A DNA stretch of 64,000 bases, taken from assembly GCA_018296165.2 (NCBI GenBank), contig JACKQL020000056.1, positions 124,001 through 188,000 of the forward strand, read 5' to 3'. This document shows positions 22,837 to 33,262 of this stretch, piece after piece (the first letter of the stretch is position 1; each line of letters begins with the position of its first letter). This DNA is from Termitomyces sp. T153 (lineage: Eukaryota > Basidiomycota > Agaricomycetes > Agaricales > Lyophyllaceae). The notes under the pieces were generated by a model. The model did not search any database and was not told the origin of the DNA. It was given only the letters and a program-made list of their open reading frames with translations. The translations under genes and the position numbers were made by a program.

Positions 22837-23713
22837 CCCACTTTGACACCTTGGGGTCTAAACCTGCATGGTATAGCCCCCTTTTAATAGAGGACCAGAA
22901 TCCCATAAAGAGTTTAACACTCTTTTCTTTTTTACTAATAGTTCCAACATAAATGAATAGCTCCTCCAGCTCTGAAATGTACTCTCACACAGAAAGAGGC
23001 TTTCCTTGTCTGAAATTACACAGCTTAATTCTCTGTTGATTCTGGAAATTGTTCTGAAATTACACAGCTTGATTCTCTGTTGATTCTGGAAATTGTTCTG
23101 AAATTACACAGCTTAATTCTCTGTTGATTCTGGAAATTGTTGGGGAAACATTCATTGAATAGTTCTTTTCAAAACCTTTCAAGAGTCCACCATTGTGGAC
23201 ATCTCAAGACCTCACATGAGTAGAAGTTCCATGCTTTCATTGCTCCTACTGTAATGTGAGAATGTTTCTCTACATGTATCCATCAGAGTTTAGGATTGTT
23301 TCATAAATTGCATAATCTTCTGAAATTCAGAAGCTCTGCCATAGCTTATGCTGGTACTCTTGTTTTTTCTTATTCTTTTGAGACCACCGATGTTTACAAT
23401 CCTTGGCAGTTGTCTTCCTCCCAACCTTCTGCCACCATTGACAGCTAATCTCAGATGTCTCACTCCTGATGCTAGATTCTGGAGAGGAATCTCCTAAGTC
23501 AAAAGTGGAGTAGTCCTGTTCAGAGGACTCAAAGCCCTAGAATAGCTACTACTATTGTTGCCACTATCCAATTTCCTGGGATTGGACTGGGGTTGATGGC
23601 TTTCATGCCCCTACTCTATTTGCAAGAAGAGGTTTCCAAATGTGCTGCCCTTTGATACTTGGTCAACAGGGTGCAACATGCCACTAATATCCCCATTGCC
23701 TGGCAGGGTTTTG
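22837..23713. repeat. Non-coding, with three 44-bp tandem repeats
   Basis: Three head-to-tail copies of a 44-bp unit beginning TGAAATTACACAGCTT start at 23011, 23055 and 23099 and end near 23141, with almost no differences. No gene was recognised in the remainder. Confidence 0.6.
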
Positions 23714-24514
23714 CAGTGTTGGCCTTAAGAGTTAAACCTTAATAAGGTTTAAAGCTTGATATCATATCAAAGTTAAGCCTTAACATAACTGATGGTTCAA
23801 TTTGGGACTTAATCAAGGCTTAAGATACAAGTACAGCCTATTAAGGAAATGGCAGACCCACCGTATAAAAAAATCCTGTCTGCTCTACCCAAAACAATGC
23901 CTCCAAAAAAATGTCCTATATGGGCATTCTTCCTGAGAGGAGATGATGCAATTGAACTTAATGACAATGGAGTAAATAAGCTGATGACAATGGAATACAT
24001 AAGCTGTCCTCTGAGTTGGAATCATGGGTTATCAATGGTTCCTGAAATAGTTACTGTGGCAGTGGACCATTCTCACTTGCATGGAAGCAATGAAGTCCAA
24101 TGTTGGCAGTGTCCTTGGCATGAAAGAGGCAATGATAGCTCATGTTCTTGGCACTCACTACAGCTGCCTCTGGTTGTCAGTACTTGAAGTGGCTACCATG
24201 GCCATTGGATTTGCTGTTTGGAGGCTGAAAGGAAACTGACATTAGTAAACAGGTGAGGAGGACCAGGCAAAAGCAAGATACAGAGAAGGCTCAGTTGTTG
24301 GAACTGTTGGCAGATGAAAAACAGATGAAGGAAGGACACCAGATGATGGTGAATTGGAAGGTTCAGGTGATGATGATGATGGTTAACTTAAGTCTGTACC
24401 ATTTTGGGAACCTTTAAATAAGCCTTAATATAATTTCTTAATTAAGGGTGCTTTTTAAGACTTAACCCTTGGGGTCAATTTTCACCCTGAATAAGGCCTT
24501 AAGGGCCAACACTT
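23714..24514 (+). mobile_element. hAT-type DNA transposon, internally deleted
   Basis: The ends form inverted repeats: CAGTGTTGGCCTTAAG on the left and, read inward, AAGTGTTGGCCCTTAAG on the right. Flanking 8-bp sequences GGGTTTTG (23706-23713) and GGGTCTTG (24515-24522) match at seven of eight positions, which is the target duplication length of hAT elements. Inside, a 112-codon frame (23849-24187) contains MPPKKCPIWAFFLRGDD, like the start of hAT transposases before a BED zinc finger, and then degenerates. There is no room for a full transposase (801 bp overall), so it is non-autonomous. Confidence 0.7.
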
Positions 24515-24529
24515 GGGTCTTGGCTATTC

Positions 24530-25238
24530 TATTCAAGGGGTTCTTGACTCCGACGAGTTCCTCCATCCAGTAGCATAGGGCCAGGGTCAAGCATTTTGTT
24601 CTGGACAGGCCTCCAGTATGTGTGCTTGCATTTCTGGGTCAAGCTCATCATCCAAGAGTTGGGCCTCTCCCCAGTTGCCAGGGTCTGCTCCCTTGCCCTT
24701 GCAACATCTTACAATCACACTCTCCTTAGAGCTAATCTCATTGCTAAGTGAGAAGTCCAATGCAATTATTTTTTCCATTCTGAGTGTCTACATGGGACTG
24801 TTCCCCATCAACCGTGTGTTCCTGTTCTGGGTTCAGCGTTCCTGATGCTGTCGTCATCCAAAGGTCCTTGCCTCTTCCGCCCATTGACAGGACGGTGTAA
24901 GATTCCCCTAGTCACCATAATGTGTTCTCCATCGCCCCTTACTCCACCAATCGCAGATTCTGATGCGGATCGCTACCTTTGATACTTCGAAGCAGGTTGT
25001 GCCTTAGCAGGCTGGGTATACTCCCTGCGGGGGCTAGCCACAGGGGACCCGGACTCCTCGAGTGCGGGCTGGGGCCCACTCTGGATCTCCTCGCCAATAT
25101 TAGATGTCCCCGTGCGTGGTCCGACCAAATTCATGCACGCTCGCTTCCAGTCCCGGTGGCGGCCCAATCTCTTGGCCTGCCGAGATTCTGTTGCGAGTGG
25201 GGCATCTATGTTGTAAAGTATTGTTAGTAGACATTTTT
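24530..25238 (-). pseudogene. gag-like 5' region of a truncated LTR element
   Basis: Minus-strand frames hold an N-terminal start near 25231 (MSTNNTLQHRCPTRNR), a Gly/Pro-rich stretch and, nearer the left, PGNWGEAQLLDDELDPE (about 24700-24650), which resembles basidiomycete gypsy gag sequences. Frames shift between these blocks. The sequence ends without pol near 24530. The right part is CpG-rich and the left part CpG-poor. Confidence 0.4.
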
Positions 25239-25572
25239 GTATACCAACTCACGAGAGGATTCCTTCTGGTTGAGCAGACCGGCCGGTTCCACGACGCGTA
25301 AGACGACAAGTACTAGAGTAGATAGAATCTTGAAGAGTTGAGAATATGTAACACGAGGCTGCCGAGGCAGATGTCGGTCACACAGAGTTTAGAGTCTTCG
25401 CGAGTGAACTGTGATAAGTCCTAGAATTGCGAAAAGCTGCCTCTAGCATATCATCTCGTATATATATGGGTATATCAAGGGTTACGTAATAATGTGAATT
25501 ATAATTGGAGATAACGGCTGTTACTGATAAGAGTCCATTCTGTTTACGCGGTAGTTGGCAGACGTCGTTACA
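25239..25572 (-). repeat. LTR-like terminal sequence next to PHO88-like pseudogene
   Basis: A 334-bp block bounded by TGTA and TACA, a 4-bp inverted terminal repeat. In minus-strand sense it has TATATATA about 110 nt from its start. It ends immediately before the first recognisable PHO88 exon, so the element seems to have replaced or displaced the gene's 5' part. No second LTR and no target duplication could be shown, and the inner limit is uncertain. Confidence 0.4.
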
Positions 25573-25573
25573 G

Positions 25574-26357
25574 TGGCGCGCAAAATCCCGTTCGACGATT
25601 CGCAGGTGCTGATTTAGGTGCGGATTGCATATGTCGTCGCCCAGGTCGTCGTCATTGGCACCTACTACTTTGTCTCTCTCAAGGTCTGCAAAATGTCTTT
25701 TCCCACCGCCTGCTCACTCTCTCCAGGTCAAGGCCAAAAACGACCAGTCTGTCCTCAAATACGGTCAGTCCCAGCACTCTGTTCTCATTCAACACTAACA
25801 ACACACCCCAGTCGAGGCTCCTTCTCCCTTTGTGTGTCCTCTCTTTCCAACACTATATGCCCCCTCACCCTCCCCAGTCCCAAGAACCCGGCCAACTCGT
25901 CACCACAACCGTCCGCGACTATGACCTCACAGAAACATCTAAACTCGTGCGCACCCTTTCCTCCCCTCCCCTCCCCGACCTCACACATCCTCAAGCTCCG
26001 CGCTGCATACATGGGCATCGCCATGATGGCCTTTATGCATCTCTACCTCAAGTACACTCAGCCCCTCTTCATCCAGGCACTCATGACCAGCAAGAACCCC
26101 CACGACGTCAAGCTCGTCGCCATCCATGTTCTCGGCAAAAGCCCAGAGGGTGATCTCAAGAGACCGTTCAAAAGTCCTGGCATGTTTTGGAGGTAGGTGC
26201 CTGAGTCTGTATTGCGTGAACCTCTTCTTTTCATACTCCTCTCTTTTCCATCCTCAACCACCACTTACGCCCTTCCAGCCCTCCATCAGGACCTGCAACC
26301 GACGCCGCATCCATCGCCGAAGCCGAAAAACGCATCGGGAGCAAGAAGGACGAATAG
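25574..26357 (+). pseudogene. PHO88: PHO88/SND3-like ER membrane protein, 5'-truncated pseudogene
   Basis: Six exon-like segments join in frame: 25574-25683, 25727-25763, 25812-25831, 25878-25946, 25996-26192 and 26279-26357 (TAG), with introns of 43, 48, 46, 49 and 86 bp. They encode VRIAYVVAQVVVIGTYYF, QEPGQLVTTTVRDYD, a hydrophobic stretch MGIAMMAFMHLYLKYTQPL, GDLKRPFKSPGMF and the tail AEAEKRIGSKKDE. All are characteristic of the Pho88 family, an ER membrane protein linked to phosphate uptake and SRP-independent targeting. The start codon exon is absent: LTR-like DNA lies directly upstream. An in-frame TAG at 25615-25617 interrupts the first segment. The remaining splice sites and frame are intact, so inactivation looks recent. 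Some donors (GTCTGC, GTGCGC) are non-standard. Confidence 0.75.
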
Positions 26358-27241
26358 TGCCTGCGGTCTGCATTTGCCCATACCTCGGTCTTCAGCTCCG
26401 TTCGGAACGCCTCATTTAGAACCTCATTAAGTTTAGCTCCGCTTGGGTTGGGTTGATTAATCGTATATATTCGCTTTCATGGAACCCGTTTGAATTCACA
26501 CTTTGAGTGGCATTACACTAAATACAGCCTAACTGCGTCTGAATCAACTCGACTTCTCGCGGGCACGTTTGCCACTGCTCGACCTCGTCAATTTGTCTAG
26601 GGTCACGTCCTCGGGGGCAACGGGTGTCAGTCAAACCCGCGCAACCGAGAGGATTGATGCCTAGTGGTGCTGCCGAGTCGAGTTTGAACGTGGTTTTCAA
26701 TGTGAAACGCATATACTCTCTGGTATTTACAAGGCAGAGATCCTGGAGGCTGTGAAACGAGCAGAGCACAGAAGTTGCATGAAAGCTGAAACCAAGAGTC
26801 TTCGTCGAACACTGACACCATTCCAATATGCGAAATCAATCCGCAGGCGGGGCTGTCAACCACCGTATAAGTACTAGTAAATTGAATCAATTTGTTGATA
26901 GATGACTCTCGCTGGCCATCAGAGATAACACAGAGTTTTTGCCGAAGCTTTCTCTTGCCCGTGGTTACATTCGCCACTAAAGAAAGCCTGCACGGTCTTG
27001 CACATTATATTATGATCACCTTGGAACTTGACTTGAAAGGAGTTTGTGGGCTCGTATCCAATGGCGTTTATGTGTTCAAAACTGTGTTTACGAAGACAGA
27101 AGACACACGATTGACACAAGACTTGATCCGAGTGTCAGTGATGTCTTATGTCCTGCAGAATAACCAACCTGACATCAGAGCAGAGGCCCAAGCGTGAGAA
27201 AGACCTTGATGGTTTGTGATTGAAAGCTCGACGGAATGATC
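26358..27241. other. Intergenic region between PHO88 pseudogene and NLR gene
   Basis: CpG-containing, balanced composition, unlike most of the window. The first 150 bp are a plausible 3' UTR of the PHO88 gene. Several short frames of 100 codons or so are open in both directions, but none resembles a known protein. The last few hundred bases should hold the NLR promoter; no TATA box was convincing. Confidence 0.4.
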
Positions 27242-30200
27242 ATGTCCTTTCCCACTCCCACTGAACCTACAATGCAGACCGATACTGACCAGAACCAACG
27301 CGGATTGAGACTTTTGGCCTTTGGTGCGCAAACTTGGTTCTGCATAATCACAACTAATTCATTTCCCAGATGACGGTGGTATCCGTGGCCTCTCTGGGCT
27401 CTACATTCTTCAAGAGATCATGTTCCGGCTTATGCACCTGGAGAACACTCAATCAATGCCCAAGCCTTGTGATTATTTTGATATAATTGGTGGAGTTGGA
27501 ACAGGAGGGTATGTCTCCAACTTTTGAATTATATTTGGTTTCAAATATTCAAGTCGGAGTATTAGTGTCATTGCATTGATGCTCGGTCGACTTGGGATGA
27601 CTATTGATCAGGCTATAAATGAGTATGCCAGCTTTAGTAAGAATGTGTACTCCAATGTCAAGACTTGGAGCACAAGCCAAGAGAAATTCAAGGCTTCCAT
27701 CTTTGTGTCAGAGATGGAAAAGATTCTCATTTCTGCAGGGTTTCCAATTGATATATCAATGCAAGATCATACTTTTTGCAGAAGGTAGTCAAGTGTCCTA
27801 CCGTTCTGTTGTTTTGACTGACTTTACTTCATCAAGTTTTGTTGTGGCCCTTCCCTCTGCCAACATGACACCTCGAATCTTTAGGACATATCAAGTGAGG
27901 GCTAATCCAGGATATAATTGTACAGTGGTTCAAGCTGCTCGTGCTACAACTGCTACTCCTGAACTGTTTAAACCTGTTGTTATCACTGCTCAAGGAGTAA
28001 GTGAGACCTTCATTGGTGCTCGTCTTGGATACAGCAATCCAACTAGTGTTGTTCTTGATGAGGCTAAGCTAGTTTTTGGACTTTCTCAGCAAGTGGTTTG
28101 TCTTGTCAGCATAGGAGCTGGACATCCTGGCCCTGTATCATGGAACTCTACTAAGCAGTTCAACAAAAGATTAGTAAATCTTCTCTTTCAAATATCTTCC
28201 AACTATGAGGCCCCTACAGAAGAGCTTGTAAAGAGATATTTGCATTTGCCTGGGGTTTTCTATAGGTTAAGTGTGGAACAAGGACTCCAAGGAATAGTTG
28301 ATGACTACAATCAACTGGGAGTTATCAAAGCACACTCTTTGGACTATTTGAAAAAAGCAGAAGTTTCACAGAAAGTGGATGATCTTGTATATGCTTTGCA
28401 TGATTGTTCTCCAAAGGTGACACTTGGTGTACTTAGTATGTGGTTTTACTCCTAGTAGATTGTTTTGATTGACATTTATTATTAGTGGGCCATGTTTTAC
28501 CAGAGCAAATATCTCCTAGTGACTCACTTCTTCCTATTGTTCCTGCACCATCTCCCTTGTTTACAGGCAGAGAAGACATTCTGGCTAAGCTTGAAGATTA
28601 TTTCTGTAATGATGAGCCTTCATTAAAAACAAGAGCCCAAAAATGTTTTGTTTTGTATGGCTTAGGGGGAACTGGCAAGACCCAGATTGTATTGAAATTT
28701 GTTCATGAATTTGGAAGCAGGTACAGTAGAATTATGCTCTACCAATGCATTGTGATTGATATAGCCTGTACAGATTTTCTTCTACTTATATGATTGATGC
28801 AAGCTCCAAAGCAACAATCCAGCAGTTTTTCAAACTGCTTGCTCAAAAAGTCAAATTAGCTGACCTCACTTCCACTGGGGTTCTCACCTGGCTTGGTTAC
28901 CAAAAAAAAGAATGGCTGATGATTTTTGACAATGCAGATGATCCTGATGTGAACCTGCAAGAGTTTATTCCCAATTGTCCTCATGGAAATATTCTCATAA
29001 CTAGTAGGAATGATGAATCTAAACTTTATTCACAAGGAAACTGCTATAAAACTGCAGAGATGTCAGAAGAAGATTCTTTAAAAATTTTCTATAAAGCTAG
29101 TCAGAGAAAAAATGAGGTGGAAAGTGAACACAATGCTGCAATTGAACTTGTTTATGAATTGAACTATCTGGCATTGGCTATTGTCCAAGCTGCTGGTTAC
29201 TTACTCTATAATGATCATACTCAGATCAGTGAGTATCTTGAAAATTACAGAAAAGACAAGCCAAGGTATCTAGCAGAAATAAACAGGCAAAAGATGGATC
29301 ACTACAATCTTTCTGTATTTGCCACTTGGGATTTGAGTTATCAAAAATTAAGTGAAAGAGCAAAACAAATTCTCATGCTATGTGGTGTTCTTCACAATTC
29401 AAATATACCCATATCAATTCTGAAAATAGCAGATCAAAGTCTGTCTTCACATCTTGGGCTAGAGATGGATGAATTGCAGGCTTTACTACAGTCTTTTGTG
29501 GATAAAGACAAAACTTGGAATGAGAAACTCATGGAAGAAGGAGTTAAGATGCTTAGATCTTACTCATTAGTAGAAGTCATTGGAAAAGACACACTGCTGT
29601 ACATTCATCCTCTTGTGCATGAATGGGCATACAAATCATTGTCCAAGAATGAACAAACAAGAGCCCAAAAATGTGCACAACAAATCTTTTGGTGTCTGGG
29701 AAATCAGGAAATTGAATATCACAAGAGCATGGAATGGGTGTTACATATACAAGCATTGCTTAAAAAAATGGATTATATATGTTATGATTATCCAATTGCA
29801 GAGAATTTAAGTAAAATTTTTGTAGCTGCACACTTATGGAGTGATGCTCAGCAACTTCAGCAGCAGGTGGTGCAAGCAAAGAGAGAAGCATTTGGAAGTG
29901 GCCATCCAGACACCATTGAAGCTATGGACAATCTTGCTGTAACTCTTCATTCCTGTGGTCAGCTTGAGAAGGCAAAAGAACTAAAGCAGCAAGTGCTGAA
30001 GGTTAGAACAGAAGCATTTGAAAGTGGTCATCCACTTATCATTAAAGCTATGGCCAGCCTTGCTGCAACTCTTTATTCAAGTGGACAGCTTGCAAAAGCA
30101 AGGAAGTTAATGCAGGATGTATTCGAGGCTAGGACAAAAGCATTTGGAAGCAACCATCCAGATACCATCAATGCTGCTGCTAACCTTGCAGTGGCACTCT

Positions 30201-31555
30201 ATTCAAGTGGACAGGTTGAGGAGTCAAAGAAGTTGGAGGAGCATGTGATAAAAGTTAGGACAGAAGTACTTGGAAGCAGCCATACAGATACTATTACAGC
30301 TATGGCCAACTTTGCTACAAGTCTCAATGCAAGTGGACAGCTTGAAAAAGCAAAAAAGTTGGAACAGCAGGTGTTGAAGGCCAGAACAGAGGCATTTGGA
30401 ACCAACCATCCAGATACTATTCAAGCTATGACTAATCTTGCTGTAACATTTCATTCAAGTGGACAGCTTGAGCAGGCAAATGAGCTGATGCAGCAAGTGC
30501 TAGAAGCCAGAAAAGAAGCATTTGGAAGTGGCCATCCAGACACCATTGAAGCTATAGCTAATCTTGCTGCAACTCTTCATACATGTGGCCAGCTAGAGCA
30601 GGCAAAAGAACTGAAGCAGCAAGTGCTGAACATTAGGACAGAAGCATTTGGAAGAAACCATCCACTTACTATTGAAGCTATGGCCAGCTTTGCTGCAAGT
30701 CTCAGTGCAAGTGGACAGCTGGACAAAGCAAAAGAGCTGGAGGAGCAAGTGCTGAAGTTTAGAAAAGACACTTTTGGAAGCAGCCATCCAGACACTATTA
30801 AAGCTATGGCCAACCATGCTATAACACTTCATTCAATTGGACATCTTGAGGAGGCAAAAGAGCTGGAGCAGCAAGTGCTCAAGGCCAGGAAAGAAACATT
30901 TGGAATTGGCCATCCAGACACCATTCAAGCTATGATCAACCTTGCTGCAACATTTCATTTAACTGGACAGCTTGAAGAGGCAAGAAAGCTAGAGCAGCAA
31001 GCACTGGAGCTCAGTAGAGAAACACTTGGAAGTGACCATCCATTGACTATTGCAGCTATGGCCAACTTTTCTGTATCACTTAATTCAACTGGACAGCTTG
31101 AAGAGGCAAAGGAGCTGCAGCAGCAAGTGCTGGAGGCTCAGAAAAAAGCATTAGGAATCAGCCATCCAGACACTATTAAAGCTATGACTAAACTTGCTTC
31201 AACACTTCATTCAAGTGGACAGTTTGAGGAGGCAAAGAAGCTAAAGCAGCAAGTGCTAGAGGCTCAGAAAAAAGCATTAGGAACCAGCCATCCAGATACT
31301 ATTGAAGCTATGGCCACTCTTTCTACAACCCTCTATTCCAGTGGACAGCTTGAAGAGGCAAAGGAGTTGAAGCAGCATGTTGTAGAGGCCAGGACAAAGA
31401 TATTTGGAAGCAATCATCCACATACTCTCCAAGCCATGGCTGCTTTTGCTGCAACTCTTCATTCAACTGGACAGACTGAAAAGGCAATGGAGCTCATGCA
31501 GCAAGTGCAGAAAGCAAGAATGGAAATGCAGGGAAGGGCAGAGCATAAGGCATGA
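27242..31555 (+). CDS. NOD-like receptor: patatin-like, NB-ARC, TPR repeats
   Basis: Six exons join in frame: 27242-27323, 27370-27508, 27560-27784, 27837-28435, 28486-28720 and 28774-31555. They give 1353 codons plus TGA, with introns of 46-53 bp. Residues 28-217 are patatin-like: DDGGIRG (28-34), GGVGTGG (68-74, where the catalytic Ser of GxSxG is Gly71) and FIGARLGYSNP (207-217, where the catalytic Asp is Gly209). Residues about 370-720 form a STAND NTPase: P-loop GLGGTGKT (407-414), Walker B LMIFDNADD (475-483), NILITSRN (499-506), a GLPLA-like LNYLALAIVQ and an MHD-like IHPLVHEWA (704-712). About 780-1340 are 13 kinesin-light-chain-type TPRs of 42 residues. In fungi such proteins are thought to sense non-self ligands through the repeats and signal through the N-terminal domain. 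The frame is fully open, yet the last exon has one CpG. Lack of the Ser-Asp dyad suggests a non-enzymatic patatin fold, or a family using other residues. Confidence 0.85.
29836..31540 (+). repeat. 126-bp coding repeats (13 TPR units)
   Basis: Head-to-tail 126-bp units, each encoding a 42-residue TPR with the core FGSxHPxTIxAMANLAxTLHS and GQLEEAKELxQQVLEAR. The framework positions are nearly invariant, while residues around HPx(T/L)I and the following helix differ between units. This pattern suits concerted evolution by unequal exchange plus diversification of ligand-contact positions, as known for other fungal NLR repeat domains. Confidence 0.85.
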
Positions 31556-32865
31556 AACAAAGGTAGAAACCATTGTATGGACTCTATAGTACATTGTAGT
31601 GTACAATTTTCAGCATGTGTTTACTCAAACATGAGGTATTCCTAGCAGCCAAAGTAACTGAAAAGTTATCAAGTTCTAAAAAATACTTCAGCCATTTAAT
31701 ATGTGTTGCTTATTCTAGTGAGTATATAACACAGTCTATCTTTTCTCATGCTCCAAGTATAGAAAAGGGATAAACAAAAAATGAACTTCTGAATGTACTT
31801 CCCATAGTCTTGAGCTTTATTAAGGCAAGGTTCTTCTTAACATTCTGTGCATAGATGAAAGGCAAATCTGCTTGTGTATCACCTATAGCTACCATCTATT
31901 ATGCTGCATTAGCAATGAACAATCAGTTGTCCTATATGCTCCATTACATATCATTTATATGAATCTCTTTTTGTGCAATAAAACACTTATAATCCTGAAA
32001 CTTAAGGATAGTTGGAGTATTATTGTAACATTTTGGTTATAGTCTCATGGCTTACAAATAAGTCAGAAGCAGCCTATTGGGGCTCTTTGTATGTATGCAG
32101 AAGCAAGTTATCTCTTCTTTATATCATAAAGTAATATTATATGAGCAGTATTAAATAGTGCTGCTAAATGTTAGTAAATATATATTTACTGTACTATTTC
32201 AAACACTTTGGTACCCTTTGTGATGTGTGATCATTTTGTCAAAATGATAGTTCTGGCACAGGCCTTTTTTAGTGTGACTAGTGCCACCAGAATTTGACAG
32301 GGCTATGATAAATTGGTGTTTTCAAGCTGCACAGAGGCCCAGTTTGCCTGAGTGCCATGCAGTAGTTAAATTTTGGCATTTCTAAGCACAAAATGTGTCA
32401 TTTTTATGGCCTCCAGATAATTTTGTTGGCTGAAAACAATATAAAATTTCAGCACTAGCACTTAAAATGCATGACATGTGTGACATCTTGGTAAATTTTG
32501 GACCCTGCTAAAGTGATTGAAATGGTACAGTAGTAGAGATTGTAGTTAGTGCCTAGGAGATGTATCATTATAACCCCCCTTTTAGACTGTCAATAGTTCT
32601 ACTGAGAAGAAAAACAAAGATGTAATGGTATTAGGAGACAGGATATGGCATCCTGCATTATCAAGCTTCACTGTGATCATGAATGATGTAACCCATACAT
32701 TGGTATGTGAATGTAGGATTGTTGAAGTCCTACCAAATATGGTTTATAATGGGCTCAGTACAATGACACATTTGTTCAACATGCATGTTGAAATACCACA
32801 CTGCTATGAGCAGTCAAGCACATTGAAATTATTTGAACATCATCTCACTGTTTGGATATAGCATT
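31556..32865. other. AT-rich intergenic, no gene recognised
   Basis: Downstream of the NLR gene. It contains poly(A)-signal-like AATAAA near 31977 and a near-perfect palindrome ATCATTTTGTCAAAATGAT near 32230. The only notable frame is a 78-codon one (32625-32861) without similarity that I can recognise. Confidence 0.45.
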
Positions 32866-33262
32866 TGGCAGGAGACTACCTGTTTTGGACCCCAATCTCA
32901 CTTTCTTTGATCCAATCCCACCTTTCATCTTCATCTCTTCATAATTGAAAAACTAGTTCTTTCAACCAAAGGCTATCTAATGGTACCCATTTTGTATTGT
33001 CACATGCCCAGATGCTGAAGAATAAGGATGTTTACAATGAATTTTTATTTTTGGATTGAAATCTGGATCCAACTATTGTAGAGCATTTTTCTTCAAAGCT
33101 CTAGAGTAAATTTTCTAAAGTCAGCACAGAGAATTCTTAGAATTGTTCTCTTTGGATCTCCCTTTGCCAGGTGAGTAGCTAGTACTCTAGAACTTATTGA
33201 AGCTGAATATACTTTGGATGTCCTTCTGCCAGCTTGTTAATTGAGCCAATGTCACCCTTACA
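32866..33262 (+). repeat. LTR-2 copy, shortened
   Basis: Begins TGGCAGGAGAC (consensus TGTCAGGGGAC) and ends GTCACCCTTACA. It shares the GGATCTCCCTTTGCCAGGTG and AGTAGCTAGTACTCTAGAAC segments with the other LTR-2 copies. No matching target duplication is visible, so it may have been rearranged. Confidence 0.6.

Noticed and set aside
23011..23141. Three 44-bp repeats as a possible array
   Set aside because: They are contiguous, with no spacers, and have no neighbouring genes of interest.
25684..26278. Apparent frameshifts in the PHO88-like gene
   Set aside because: Each is explained by a short intron with GT...AG ends that keeps the family sequence in frame.
29836..31540. Regular repeats that could suggest a CRISPR-like array
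   Set aside because: The repeats are 126-bp in-frame TPR codons without unique spacers, in a eukaryotic gene.
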